DNA of 64,000 nucleotides from Actinopolymorpha alba DSM 45243 (GCF_000373925.1 NZ_KB892758.1:19830-83829); one strand, 5' to 3'; positions 32,298-41,625 are shown, counted from the first letter of the stretch. The notes: generated by a model not told the origin, from the letters alone. Numbers and translations are program-made.

Positions 32298-33217
32298 GCG
32301 TGGCCGCCGGCGACTGCACCGCCGGCCACGCCTTCGACGAGGTACCGCTGCGCAAGTACGAAGACGCAGACTACCGGCGCGGCGACGATGATGATGCCCG
32401 CTGAGATGAGTGGCCAGTTCTGGACGTTCTCGCCGAGGAAGGAGTAGAGGCCCCTGGTGACTGGCCAGAGGTCTTCGTCGGCGAGCATGACCAGGGGAAG
32501 GATCATGTTGTTCCATGCCGCAACGAATCCGAAGACGCCGAAGGCCGCCAACGCCGGCTTCATCTCCGGGATGATGATCGTCAATATGAACCGGACGTAC
32601 CCGCAGCCGTCCATTGCCGCTGCCTCGTCGCGTTCTCGTGGGATCGTCCTGATGTAACCGACGAAGAAGAAGAAGCCCGCACCCACGAGGCTGTTCATTA
32701 CGACGTACCCCATCATCGAGTTGTACAAGCCGAGCGCTTGGGCCTCGATGAATAGCGGGATCAACCCGACAGGGAGGAATCCGGAGAAGACGAAGAGTCC
32801 ATAGAGGAGGTTTGTCTGCTTAAAGTATCCGCGGGCGATTGGGAAGGCGAGGAACACGCCGAGGAGGATACTGATAGCTGTCGGCATGCTGGCATAGACA
32901 AGGCTGTTGACCAGTTGCCGGGCGAACTCCCCTTGCTGCCATGCGTCACTGAAGTTGGTCGCCGTCCATCCCGACGGAAGACCGGTTGGGTTCCGCAGGA
33001 ACTCCGTGTAGGGCTTGAATGCCTGGACCGCCAGATAGACGAGGGGCAGCGCGAAAATCCCTGCGCTCAACAGGATATACGCGCCATGGCGACTGAGAAC
33101 CTGCAGGATGGAGCGTCCCGTACCGACCACCTTCGTCGCTCTTCCCGAATCGCTCCAAGGTGGAGTACCCATTCCAGGCTGCCCTCGGTCCAGACCCTTG
33201 GTGAGCTGGTTGCTCAC
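32264..33217 (-). CDS. Sugar ABC transporter permease, MalG type, 317 aa
   Basis: GTG start at 33217 overlaps the stop of the preceding permease (GTGA). Six hydrophobic segments are visible, from AYILLSAGIFALPLVYLAVQAF to LISAGIIIVAAPVVCVFVLAQRYLVEGV. The cytoplasmic EAA loop that contacts the ATPase is RERDEAAAMDGCGYVRFILTIIIPEMKPAL. The C-terminus carries about 17 extra residues after the usual end, perhaps from a junction at about 32290. Last gene of a four-gene operon starting at 36777. No ATPase gene is nearby, so a shared MsiK-like ATPase elsewhere must energise it. Confidence 0.92.
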   Translation of the reverse strand: MSNQLTKGLDRGQPGMGTPPWSDSGRATKVVGTGRSILQVLSRHGAYILLSAGIFALPLVYLAVQAFKPYTEFLRNPTGLPSGWTATNFSDAWQQGEFARQLVNSLVYASMPTAISILLGVFLAFPIARGYFKQTNLLYGLFVFSGFLPVGLIPLFIEAQALGLYNSMMGYVVMNSLVGAGFFFFVGYIRTIPRERDEAAAMDGCGYVRFILTIIIPEMKPALAAFGVFGFVAAWNNMILPLVMLADEDLWPVTRGLYSFLGENVQNWPLISAGIIIVAAPVVCVFVLAQRYLVEGVAGGAVAGGHAVAAQVSRNDG

Positions 33218-34122
33218 AGGGTCACCTCCCGGCGTCGCAGTGCAAGCAACAGGCCTCCACCGATCAGCAAGGTCAGAAAGAACTGCACGATCGCGATCAT
33301 CGACCCGTATCCCAGTTGGCTACTCGTGCCAAAGGCTGAGGTGAACATGTAGACGCCGAGCGTCTTGGTCCCGAAGTTGCCTTCGGTCAGGACGAGTACC
33401 AGCGCGAACTCACCGAGCGCAGCCATTGAGGTGAGGAAGACGCACACCGTCGTTGCCGGCGCGAGTAGCGGCCACGTGATGTGCCTGAAGGTGCGGAACC
33501 GGCCGGCTCCGTCCACGGAAGCGGCCTCGTACGACTCGCGGGGGATCGCCCTCAGCCCGGCGATGAAGATGATCATCCCATAGCCGCATCCCATCCAGAT
33601 GGTGATTCCCATGATCAGGAACAGCGAGATCCTGCCGGATCCGAGAAAGGCCGACTCGATGCCGAATGCGTTACGGAACAGTTCCCCTACGGGCCCCGAT
33701 ACTGGGTCGAGGAGCAGCGAAAACATCCCGCCTACGATCGGAACGCTCAGGATGCCGGGGAGGAAGATGATCGCTCGGTAGAAGGTGAACGACCGGCCGC
33801 GGCGCTGGAAAATGAGAGCGAGGCCGAGTGACAAGGCTGTCTGGACGACGGTGACGCCCACGGCGAACTTCACCGTCGTCCATATAGCGCCGGCGACGTT
33901 GGACAGGAGACTGCTAGTCGCTGCCGCATAGTTACAGAGGCCGCAGACATTTAGCGGGGTACCAGGAACCCCTGAGTACTGCGTGAAGGAGTAGAAGAAG
34001 GTCGCGACCGACGGATAGAGCCCGAACATCGTCCATCCGATGGTCGGCACTGCGATGCTCAGCCATGGTATCCATGCTCGCGTCCGCCTTGTCCCGAAGG
34101 GACAGGAGTTTGAGCTTGCCAT
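33214..34122 (-). CDS. Sugar ABC transporter permease, MalF type, 302 aa
   Basis: I choose ATG 34122, 4 bases after the binding-protein stop and with GGAAGG upstream; a longer in-frame start at 34179 would overlap that gene. Six helices are visible (IPWLSIAVPTIGWTMFGLYPS through AIVQFFLTLLIGGGLLLAL). The EAA loop is RESYEAASVDGAGRFRTFRHITWPLLAPA. It pairs with the MalG-type permease to form the membrane channel for the sugar bound by the lipoprotein at 34127-35500. Confidence 0.93.
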   Translation of the reverse strand: MASSNSCPFGTRRTRAWIPWLSIAVPTIGWTMFGLYPSVATFFYSFTQYSGVPGTPLNVCGLCNYAAATSSLLSNVAGAIWTTVKFAVGVTVVQTALSLGLALIFQRRGRSFTFYRAIIFLPGILSVPIVGGMFSLLLDPVSGPVGELFRNAFGIESAFLGSGRISLFLIMGITIWMGCGYGMIIFIAGLRAIPRESYEAASVDGAGRFRTFRHITWPLLAPATTVCVFLTSMAALGEFALVLVLTEGNFGTKTLGVYMFTSAFGTSSQLGYGSMIAIVQFFLTLLIGGGLLLALRRREVTL

Positions 34123-34126
34123 CCGA

Positions 34127-35500
34127 CTATGCCTTCCGGGCCTTCGCGTAGGCATCCGCTGCCTGACGCAGCTCGTCATTCACGCTCGTCTTGCCTATGG
34201 GCACCATGTCTCCGAGGACCGGTCCGCCCGCCTCGGGTGCGGCACCGGTCGGAATCCATGGACCGGGAATGTTCAGGCAGGCGCCCTCCTGATGCTCGTT
34301 CAGCCAGTCCATCCATGGCACCTCGTTGGTCGTCACGCCGGGCTGTGTCGAGTTGGAACCGGTCGCGGTCAGCCACTGCTTGTAGTTGTCCTCGCGGGAG
34401 AAGAACTCCAGCCACTTCATGGCGAGGTCCTTGTTGGGCGCCGATGTCGGAACGACCCACGACAGGTCCGGATTGAGCACGACCCGATTGACTGCTGCGT
34501 CGTTGCTCGAGGGCATCGTGAAGAAGCCGAGATCGAGCTTGGGGTTGGCCTTAACGATGGTGGCCGCGTCGAACGTTCCATCGATGAGGAACGGGAAGTC
34601 GTCCTCCTTCACCGCCCAAACTCCCGGCGCTGTCAGAGCGGACACGCCAGAGGCGTTGCTCTGGGTGTACTGCATGACCTTCAGGTACTTGGCCGCCACC
34701 TCGTGGTGCAAGGGATCGTTCCAGGTCACCGTGCCCTGCCAGAACGCCTCGGCCCGTGCCGCACCGACCTCCGCGGCGCTCTCGGCCGGTTTTCCTGCCA
34801 TCAACGTCTGGGTCAGAATGCCGTGCCAGATGAACGCCTGGTATCCGTCCTTGGCGGCAAGGAAGACCGGAGTTACGCCCTTCGACTTCAGCGTGTCGAA
34901 CGCCTGGATCAGCTCGTCCCAGGTAGACGGCAGCGCAACGTTGTGCTTCTCCAGGAGCGCCTTCTTGTAGAACAAGCCTCCGTAGGCGGGATACTGAGCG
35001 GCCATGAGCGCGTACTGGCCGCCTTCGTAGCCGAACGCGTACTGCTGCTGCGACTTGTCGTACCGCTTCATGAACCCGGCGTCCTTGAGATCAACAGCCT
35101 TACCCGCAGCAACCAGTGCGGCGAAGCCACCCGGCTTCTGCTTGGTGTACTTGGGTGGGAACGCCGAGGGAGTCAGCGGGAACTGGGCGATGATGTCGAC
35201 CGACTTCGCCGCCAGCTGGCTGTTGACGAGTGCGCCATAGGCGTTGTTCGGGTTCGGTGCGTGGCGCATCGTAACCGTGACGCCTGGGTTCTCCTTTTCG
35301 AACGCGGCGTTGATCTTCTTGGTCACCTCCACCGCGGGCACGTTCGTCCACTGCACAATGACCAGATTGCGCTTGGCCTTCGTGGTCGGCGCGGTCTGCT
35401 CGCCGACCGTACAGGCGGCGAGTGACGAGCCGCCGACGGCGGCAGCGGCCAGCCCCAGCCCTCCACGGAGGACTGCCCTTCTGTCCATGCCTCGGTTCAT
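34127..35500 (-). CDS. Sugar ABC transporter solute-binding lipoprotein, 457 aa
   Basis: The N-terminus combines a twin-arginine-like DRRAVLRGGLG and a lipobox SSLAACT, so it is exported and lipid-anchored. The body is family-1 extracellular solute-binding: LVIVQWTNVPAVEVTKKINAAFEKENPGVTV, VDIIAQFP, GGLFYKKALLEKHNVALPSTWDELIQAFDTLKSKGVTPV, and MKWLEFFSREDNYKQWLTATGSNST. Start ATG 35500 overlaps the GDSL hydrolase stop (ATGA). It determines the sugar specificity of the transporter, which cannot be read from sequence. Confidence 0.93.
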   Translation of the reverse strand: MNRGMDRRAVLRGGLGLAAAAVGGSSLAACTVGEQTAPTTKAKRNLVIVQWTNVPAVEVTKKINAAFEKENPGVTVTMRHAPNPNNAYGALVNSQLAAKSVDIIAQFPLTPSAFPPKYTKQKPGGFAALVAAGKAVDLKDAGFMKRYDKSQQQYAFGYEGGQYALMAAQYPAYGGLFYKKALLEKHNVALPSTWDELIQAFDTLKSKGVTPVFLAAKDGYQAFIWHGILTQTLMAGKPAESAAEVGAARAEAFWQGTVTWNDPLHHEVAAKYLKVMQYTQSNASGVSALTAPGVWAVKEDDFPFLIDGTFDAATIVKANPKLDLGFFTMPSSNDAAVNRVVLNPDLSWVVPTSAPNKDLAMKWLEFFSREDNYKQWLTATGSNSTQPGVTTNEVPWMDWLNEHQEGACLNIPGPWIPTGAAPEAGGPVLGDMVPIGKTSVNDELRQAADAYAKARKA

Positions 35501-36777
35501 GACTCGTCTCCTTCGGATCGTGGGGTGTTGCGCCCCATGCAGGCGAGAATCTCCTCGGCCGCGAGAGCGTGTCCGCGGTCGTCAGGATGGTTGATGCCGT
35601 TGTTCAGCAGGGTGTGGTATGGCACTGCCTCCAGTGCCAGGTGCTCGTAGCGTCTTGACACATCAGCAAGTGCGATCTGCTCCGAGCGACAGAAGTCGCG
35701 TAGGAACCGCGTGTACGGACGTTCGTCGGTATCCACCGCAGCGTGGTCGGATCGCATCATTGAGGCCATCGTGAAGTGAGGCGTCGTGATGAGCAGCTCC
35801 GCACCGATCGCCTCGGTTCGGGACTTCAGATCAAGGTAGAGACCGGGCCACGTCTCTGGGTCGAGCTCGGCATCGTTGACGAACTCCACGACCACCAGAT
35901 GTGGTCTCGCCTCGGCGACACGCGACCAACGACAGCCGGCCTTCTCACCTCGGCCCAGCCACTGCGCGGAGTTCGAACCGTCGACCGCCACGGTCGTGAC
36001 CCGAGCGTCGGCGCCCATGGTCCGCAAGCCGTGCTCGACCAACGCGCCGTAGGACGCGCGGTCCGACGAGGCATCGCCTCCGGCGGTCACGCTGTCCCCC
36101 CAGCACACGATCCTGACCTCTTCACCGGCCCGCAGCCGGGCGCTCGTGGCCGCAAGCAGGTGTTGCTGAGGCGCTGTGACCGTCCGCGGCCCATCGCGTC
36201 GCACGAGCACCTGCACATCGCGGCCATCGCTGAAGTACGGCACGAAGATGGTCGCTACAAGCCGCGCGCCGACGGAGCTGGTAGGGGGTCGTGGCGTGGT
36301 GAGGTGGCTCTGCCCTTCGACGATCGTGAGTCCGCCGGTCGCGGTCTCCACGACACTGTCGATGCGTAGCAGCGAGTATGCGTAGTCGACCTCGCAGGGG
36401 GAGGCGTCTGCCTCGGCCAGACCGATCGTCCCCCAGACGTCGTCGACCGCATAGTCGACGCCTGGTCGCAGCGTCCGCCCTTCGACAGAACGCACAACGA
36501 GGCTGTGCGGATCGAGCGCTCCGGGCGCCGGGATCGACGCCTGACTGCGGTGACTGGTCAGCACGCCACGCGGCGCACGGCCTGAGATCCAACGGTCGGG
36601 GACCGTGTGCGGAAGGACTGTTCGCTCGCCACGGACGAGACGCCTCTCCGCGGGTTCGACGCCATCACTCACCAACTCACGGACGGCTTCGAGCATTGGT
36701 CGGCCGACATCCGCCTCCACGCCCCTGCGACTGTCCCTTGTACGCGATTGTCCAGGCCGCCGCTCTTCGAGTGCCAT
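35497..36777 (-). CDS. SGNH/GDSL-type esterase, 426 aa
   Basis: ATG 36777 has GGAGG about 12 bases upstream and is the first gene of the ABC operon. The N-terminal about 190 residues form a beta-rich domain (DPHSLVVRSVEGRTLRPGVDYAVDDVWGTIGLAE). The SGNH catalytic domain follows: block I IVCWGDSVTAGGDASS with the nucleophile Ser, block II TVAVDGSNSAQWLGRGEKAG, block III VVVEFVNDAELD and block V NHPDDRGHALAAEEIL with the Asp-x-x-x-His pair. There is no signal peptide, so it acts inside the cell, probably removing acyl or acetyl groups from the imported sugar. A LacI-type operator and promoter lie upstream. Confidence 0.87.
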   Translation of the reverse strand: MALEERRPGQSRTRDSRRGVEADVGRPMLEAVRELVSDGVEPAERRLVRGERTVLPHTVPDRWISGRAPRGVLTSHRSQASIPAPGALDPHSLVVRSVEGRTLRPGVDYAVDDVWGTIGLAEADASPCEVDYAYSLLRIDSVVETATGGLTIVEGQSHLTTPRPPTSSVGARLVATIFVPYFSDGRDVQVLVRRDGPRTVTAPQQHLLAATSARLRAGEEVRIVCWGDSVTAGGDASSDRASYGALVEHGLRTMGADARVTTVAVDGSNSAQWLGRGEKAGCRWSRVAEARPHLVVVEFVNDAELDPETWPGLYLDLKSRTEAIGAELLITTPHFTMASMMRSDHAAVDTDERPYTRFLRDFCRSEQIALADVSRRYEHLALEAVPYHTLLNNGINHPDDRGHALAAEEILACMGRNTPRSEGDES

Positions 36778-36874
36778 GCTGTCGCCTGACCTCCATCGAT
36801 TCGAGAAATTCGACCGACCCGGGTTGCGCACGCTCGGCACCGCCAGCTACGGCATGGCGTACGCCTACCGCCTC

Positions 36875-36925
36875 TGGAGCGCTCCAAGGCCCTGGACTTT
36901 ATGATTGGCGGTGGGGCAGTGTCAA
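36875..36925 (-). promoter_or_regulatory. Promoter and LacI operator of the GDSL/ABC operon
   Basis: On the minus strand, TTGACA (36925-36920) and TAAAGT (36901-36896) are 18 bases apart. The perfect palindrome TGGAGCGCTCCA (36886-36875) begins 9 bases after the -10, over the expected transcription start. The same 12-bp palindrome sits in the same place relative to the promoter of the DUF4838 gene (38071-38082). The LacI-type gene starts 101 bases away on the plus strand. A LacI protein bound here would block initiation. Confidence 0.82.
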
Positions 36926-36987
36926 CGGTTCGGACATACTCCCCGGGAGACCTATCCTCCAGCCGACAACGAGATTGGGGAGCTCAC

Positions 36988-38001
36988 ATGGCAGTGACCA
37001 TTGAGGACGTCGCACGGCGGGCAGGCGTGTCCCGTGGGACCGTGAGCAACGTTCTCAACCGCCCCGAGGTTGTCCTGGAGGCGACCAGAGCCCGTGTGCT
37101 GGAGGCGATGCGTGACCTTGACTTCATCCCGAGCCAGCCTGCCCGGATGCTCGGAGGCCTGCGTAACCGCAGTATCGGCCTTGTCATGCACGATGTGGGC
37201 CATCCCTTCTTCGCGGAAATCGCGCGCGGTGTTGAAGACGTCGTTACCCGCGAGGACTATGTCCTCACGTTGACGAGCACCCGCGATGACGCGGAGCGCG
37301 AGCGTTCCTCGCTGCGGCTTCTGATCGCGCAGCAGGTGTCGGGGATATTGCTCATCCCGACGGCATCGGGAGCGGAGGATCTGCGGCAGGTGCGAGAGCG
37401 GGGTGTCGCGGCGGTGCTCCTGGATCACGAGGGTGGAGCGAACGAGTGCTCGGTCGCCGTCGATGACATCCGCGGCGGGATAGCGGCAACCCAGCACCTG
37501 CTCGGCCTCGGGCACCGCCGGCTGGCTTTCGTGGGAGGCCCAACGCGTGGCCGGCAGCATTCCGATCGACTCAGCGGTATGCGATCCGCCCTGGCTTCGT
37601 CTGGCGGTCGCGGGCGACCGGCAGTTCACGTTGTCGCCGTGCCGGCGGATACGATTGCCTGCGGTGAAGAGGCGGCCAGGACACTGCTAGGTAGCAGCGC
37701 GAGGCGTCCCCTACCCACCGGGATCTTATGCGGCAACGACCTGCTGGCGATCGGGCTGATGCGTGGCCTGAGCTCAGCTGGCGTCAGCGTTCCGGATGAC
37801 GTGGCGGTTGTCGGCTACGACGACATCGAGTTGGCGACCCTGGTGGGCACGCCGATCACCTCGATCCGGCAACCGATGTACGAAATGGGCCACACCGCCG
37901 CCGAGTTGTTGCTCAGCGAGATTCACGACCGAAACCACACTCACCGCAACGTACGGTTCGTACCGGAGCTGGTCGTTCGCGAATCGACTGTGAGGCCATA
38001 A
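36988..38001 (+). CDS. LacI-family regulator, 337 aa
   Basis: ATG 36988 with GGGGAG 6 bases upstream. The HTH and hinge are complete: MAVTIEDVARRAGVSRGTVSNVLNRPEVVLEATRARVLEAMRDLDFIPSQPARMLGG. The periplasmic-binding-like ligand domain follows, with IGLVMHDVGHPFFAEIARGVEDV, GHRRLAFVGGPTRGRQHSDRLSGM, GILCGNDLLAIGLMRGL and DDVAVVGYDDIELATLVGTPITSIRQP. It is divergent from the ABC operon and followed by the DUF4838 gene. Both of those have the identical TGGAGCGCTCCA operator, so this is the likely local repressor, released by a sugar from the pathway. Confidence 0.94.
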   Translation: MAVTIEDVARRAGVSRGTVSNVLNRPEVVLEATRARVLEAMRDLDFIPSQPARMLGGLRNRSIGLVMHDVGHPFFAEIARGVEDVVTREDYVLTLTSTRDDAERERSSLRLLIAQQVSGILLIPTASGAEDLRQVRERGVAAVLLDHEGGANECSVAVDDIRGGIAATQHLLGLGHRRLAFVGGPTRGRQHSDRLSGMRSALASSGGRGRPAVHVVAVPADTIACGEEAARTLLGSSARRPLPTGILCGNDLLAIGLMRGLSSAGVSVPDDVAVVGYDDIELATLVGTPITSIRQPMYEMGHTAAELLLSEIHDRNHTHRNVRFVPELVVRESTVRP

Positions 38002-38028
38002 GCGGCCGGCCAAGGACCTGACAGCTGC

Positions 38029-38082
38029 TTGACACCGCTATGACGTAAACCTAGCTTGAGGCGGAGACGTTGGAGCGCTCCA
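38029..38082 (+). promoter_or_regulatory. Promoter and LacI operator of the DUF4838 gene
   Basis: TTGACA (38029-38034), a 17-base spacer and TAGCTT (38052-38057) form a good promoter. The perfect palindrome TGGAGCGCTCCA (38071-38082) starts 13 bases after the -10, right after the predicted transcription start. This repeats the arrangement at 36875-36925 and ties the gene to the adjacent LacI regulator. Confidence 0.82.
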
Positions 38083-38164
38083 GTCCTTATCGCATCAACC
38101 AAGCCTCATGTCGGCGACGTTCTTTCACTGTCGGCGCAACTCCACATAGTGGAGGGAGATGTCA

Positions 38165-40468
38165 ATGAACAGCAGACCAGGTAAATCGGCGCCACGCCCC
38201 AGCCGCAGGACCGTCCTGGCTGGTTCTGGCGCGGGGCTCGTCGGTTTGGCGCAGGTCGCGTTGGCCGGGCGAGCGTCGGCAGAAGGTGCACGAATCCATT
38301 TGGCCGACGGCGGGCAGACTCGTTACCAGGTGTACTGCGGTGCCGGCGAGGATGCGACGGTGCGGCATGCTGCGAACGAGCTCGCGTCGTATCTGGAGTC
38401 GATCACATCGGCCAGGTTCCCTGTCGTGGTCGCCGACCAGCCGCCGACAAGTAGGCATCTGTTGGTGGTGGGGAGAAACAATCCGCTGACCGCGCGACTT
38501 GGCCAGGTCGTCGAGGAGGCCCGGCTCGGCGAGGACGGTTTTGTGCTGCGTACTGCCGGGGACACGGTGTTTGTCGCCGGTGGAAATTCCCGGGGAACCC
38601 TCTACGGCGTCTACTGGGTGCTGGACCGGGTGCTCGGTGTCCGGTGGTTCGCCGCCGACTACACCCACATTCCCCACGAACGCACTCTTCACGTCCCACG
38701 GGCGAGCTTGACCGGGGACCACGTGCCACGGTTTCGCTATCGGCAGGTGTACGCGGGCGACGCCGCGGATCCGGCGTACCGTCACCACAACTTGCTGAAC
38801 GGAAACCGCGGCTTTGAGGACACCCCGGTGCCAGCGCACCTCGACACCTGGTCGACGTACTGGCCGGCCGATCCGTTCGGCGGGAACTGGCGGGAGATGG
38901 TGCCCGACCAGAGCCTGTGGTACGGGGGGCAGATCCTGGCCATGGATCCGCGTACCCGCGAACTGGCGACCGAGAATCTGGTGAAGAAGCTCCAGGAGCG
39001 GATCGCGGCGGGACTTGACCCGTCGTGGGGTTTCGAGCAGATGGACGCCGACTGGCAACCCGATCCCGCGAGCAGGGAGTTCGCCGATCGTCATGGAGGC
39101 GCACTGTCGGCGGCGGTGGTCGACCTGGCCAACGACGTCGCGGCGCGCGTGCGTCGGCGGATTCCGGACGCGCGGCTGAGCACGCAGGCGTACTGGTTCA
39201 GCTTCACTCCGCCGACCGGGATCCGGGTGGGCGAGGGGGTCGTCATGACTGTCGCCCCGATCCAGGCGAACTTCGCTCACTCGCTCTTCACCGACGACAA
39301 CGTTGAGATCGGCAAGGCCATCGAGGCGTGGTGCGGTGTCGCCGACCAGATCGTCCTCTGGGACTACATCATCGACTTCGCCTGCTACATCCAACCGTTC
39401 CCGGACTACTGGGCGGTCGGTGAGGGCATCAAGACGCTGGCCCGGTATCCGCAGGTCGGTGGATATTTCGGCGAGCACGCCTACAACGCGGTCGGGGCAG
39501 AACTGGTCCAGCTGCGCACCTGGGTCCTCGGGCGGCTCTGCTGGGACCCGACGCTGGACCCGGACGCGTTGATCCGGGAGTTCTTGCGCGGCTACTACGG
39601 CGCCGCCGCCCAGCCGATCTACCGCTACCTGCGGCTGCTCCAGCAGTCGGTCGAAGACACAAAGACGCGGTTGACGTTCGCCGCGTCGGTGAACTCGCCG
39701 TACCTCAACTTCGACACCATGCTGGCGGCCGATGAGCTGATGGCACGGGCCGAGTCGCTCGTCCAGAACAAGCCGGACCTCCGCCGGCACGTCCAGGCGG
39801 TACGCCTCGGAGTGGACTACGTCATCTCGATGCGTAGCGCGGAGTACGAACGGATCGCGCGGGAACGCGGCATGGACTGGAGTCCAGACTGGGAGAACCG
39901 GCTCGACCGGCTCGAGGAGGAGATGCGCGCTGCCGGCCTCACCCGCTACAGCGAGGGTGGTGGCACGCCGGAGCAACTGATGCGGCAGTTGCGCATCGCC
40001 TCCGCCTCGGCGACGCCGCCGGGGAGGGTTGCCGGCCTGCCGCCGGGGGACTGGGTGGACTACCAGGAGCCGGCGCTCAAGCTGTACCCGCCGGTGACCA
40101 CGATCCTCGACGACCCGAACGCCTCCAACGGTTACACCGTACGGATGCCAGGCAACCGGCCCGACTGGGGCGTCCAGCTTCCACTCGCCGCCCTGCCCAC
40201 CACCGGCACCTGGAAGCTCTACATGTCGGTGCGTGCCGACACCGGAACCGCCGCACCCGACGCCACCGCCATGGTCGCCGGAGTATGGCCACCCTTCGGC
40301 AACGAGCGGGCCATCAAAGCCTCCGACGTCAGCGACGGCGCCTACCACGAACTCGAGTTTCCCGGCACTTACCAGCACGACGCCGACAGGTACGCCTGGA
40401 TCGCGCCGCCCAACTCGGCAGACATCTCCTTCGTCTACGTCGACCGCATCTTCGCGGTGAGAGTGTGA
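38165..40468 (+). CDS. Tat-exported DUF4838 glycoside-hydrolase-like protein, 767 aa
   Basis: ATG 38165 lies 9 bases after GGAGG; an ATG 6 bases earlier is too close. The signal is twin-arginine (SRRTVLAGSGAGLVG, cleavage near ASA). The next about 130 residues match the alpha-glucuronidase N-domain type (DATVRHAANELASYLESITS; RGTLYGVYWVLDRVLGVRWFAADYTHIP). The DUF4838 region follows (MTVAPIQANFAHSLF; VLWDYIIDFACYIQPFPDYWAVGEGIK; YFGEHAYNAVGAELVQLRTWVLGRLCWDP). The last about 130 residues look like a carbohydrate-binding beta-sandwich. I infer an extracellular glycosidase that releases the sugar taken up by the neighbouring transporter; the catalytic residues are not established. Confidence 0.87.
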   Translation: MNSRPGKSAPRPSRRTVLAGSGAGLVGLAQVALAGRASAEGARIHLADGGQTRYQVYCGAGEDATVRHAANELASYLESITSARFPVVVADQPPTSRHLLVVGRNNPLTARLGQVVEEARLGEDGFVLRTAGDTVFVAGGNSRGTLYGVYWVLDRVLGVRWFAADYTHIPHERTLHVPRASLTGDHVPRFRYRQVYAGDAADPAYRHHNLLNGNRGFEDTPVPAHLDTWSTYWPADPFGGNWREMVPDQSLWYGGQILAMDPRTRELATENLVKKLQERIAAGLDPSWGFEQMDADWQPDPASREFADRHGGALSAAVVDLANDVAARVRRRIPDARLSTQAYWFSFTPPTGIRVGEGVVMTVAPIQANFAHSLFTDDNVEIGKAIEAWCGVADQIVLWDYIIDFACYIQPFPDYWAVGEGIKTLARYPQVGGYFGEHAYNAVGAELVQLRTWVLGRLCWDPTLDPDALIREFLRGYYGAAAQPIYRYLRLLQQSVEDTKTRLTFAASVNSPYLNFDTMLAADELMARAESLVQNKPDLRRHVQAVRLGVDYVISMRSAEYERIARERGMDWSPDWENRLDRLEEEMRAAGLTRYSEGGGTPEQLMRQLRIASASATPPGRVAGLPPGDWVDYQEPALKLYPPVTTILDDPNASNGYTVRMPGNRPDWGVQLPLAALPTTGTWKLYMSVRADTGTAAPDATAMVAGVWPPFGNERAIKASDVSDGAYHELEFPGTYQHDADRYAWIAPPNSADISFVYVDRIFAVRV

Positions 40469-40638
40469 TGCAGCGGCACAGTTGTGACCGTTGATGGCAG
40501 TCCGCGGATATCCCCGTGGCGCACGTCAAATTCCCGGAACTATCGGTCTCGCGGTGTGCAGAAGCCCTGCTCCGTAGGAGAGATCGATGGCAACTCCGTC
40601 AACGCCAGACGGACAGGAAGCCGAAAGCTGGAGGAGCA

Positions 40639-41625
40639 TTGTCGAGCTGTGATGCGATCGTGTGTCGGCAGCCCGGAGACATCGAGTGCGCGAAGCTCGA
40701 CCTGGCCGCGCTTGGCCCACGGCAGGTGGTTGTACGGACCCTGATGTCAGGAGTCAGTACGGGTACGGACAAGTGGGTCATGCGCGGCACCTTCGGCTCG
40801 GGCAACATCACCTTTCCCGCTGTCCCTGGATACCAGCGCGTCGGAATCGTGGAGGACATCGGATCCGAGGTCGTGGGATTCCAGATCGGGCAGCGGGTTG
40901 TGGCGACCAGCGGTCTCGGCTACGTCGATGTGAGATCGACCTGGGGGGCACACTCCTCGCGGTCAATCTCTGACGCCGTGGACGTCTATGACGCCGAAGG
41001 GCTACCAGCGGAGCGGTCGGCGTTCGTGGTGGTCGCTCAGGTCGGTTACAACGCGGCGTCCCGTCTCCTCCTTAGCGCCGGCGCCCACGTCCTCGTTGTT
41101 GGTGACGGAGTGATTGGCGCGTCTGCGGCGTTCGCGTGCCGTGCCCGCGGCTTCGACGTGCTGGTGGTGGGCCGGCACCGCACGCGCCTGGAGGTACTGG
41201 GTCGGGCAGGGTTCGAGACGTTCAACGCGAGGGCAACGAACCCCGAGTACATGGTGGCGGAGTTCGCTCCGGATGCCGTCATCGATACCGTGCAGAACAC
41301 CGACGCCTTCGACATGTACATTCCGCGGCTCCCTCGCCGGATCGGCCAGATCGTCTACAGCGGCCATTCACCCGGAGGCGTGACCGCATGGGGCGACATG
41401 GCCGTCCTGCAGGAGCGCGAGCTCACCGTCCACTTCGTCTCCGGGATCACCAGTGACCGTGTCAGGGCTACCCTCGGCCTCATGCGGAACGGTCAGATGC
41501 CATCCGAGCAATTCCTTGGCGCTGTCGCGCAGAATCCTGACGATGCACGTGCATTGATGAAGAGCGTGAGCGAGGGTCGGCTCGAACCCGTCGCCGCGGC
41601 GATCGACTGGACGTGGGCCGCATGA
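40639..41625 (+). CDS. MDR-family dehydrogenase, BchC-like, 328 aa
   Basis: Probably starts at TTG 40639, just after GGAGGAGCA; open frame continues to 40516 without a good start. The GroES-like part reads VVVRTLMSGVSTGTDKWVMRGTFGSGNITFPAVPGYQRVGIVEDIGSEVVGFQIGQRV. The usual zinc ligand Cys (GICGTD) is replaced by STGTD, as in BchC-like and related enzymes. The cofactor fold is HVLVVGDGVIGASAAFACRARGFDVLVVGRHRTRLEVL. It is a predicted NAD(P)-dependent polyol or sugar dehydrogenase. Its stop overlaps the start of the next gene (ATGA). Confidence 0.83.
   Translation: MSSCDAIVCRQPGDIECAKLDLAALGPRQVVVRTLMSGVSTGTDKWVMRGTFGSGNITFPAVPGYQRVGIVEDIGSEVVGFQIGQRVVATSGLGYVDVRSTWGAHSSRSISDAVDVYDAEGLPAERSAFVVVAQVGYNAASRLLLSAGAHVLVVGDGVIGASAAFACRARGFDVLVVGRHRTRLEVLGRAGFETFNARATNPEYMVAEFAPDAVIDTVQNTDAFDMYIPRLPRRIGQIVYSGHSPGGVTAWGDMAVLQERELTVHFVSGITSDRVRATLGLMRNGQMPSEQFLGAVAQNPDDARALMKSVSEGRLEPVAAAIDWTWAA

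Noticed and set aside
38162..40378. A 738-codon minus-strand frame opposite the DUF4838 gene
   Set aside because: Same antisense artefact. The plus strand has a promoter, operator, ribosome site, Tat signal and family motifs.
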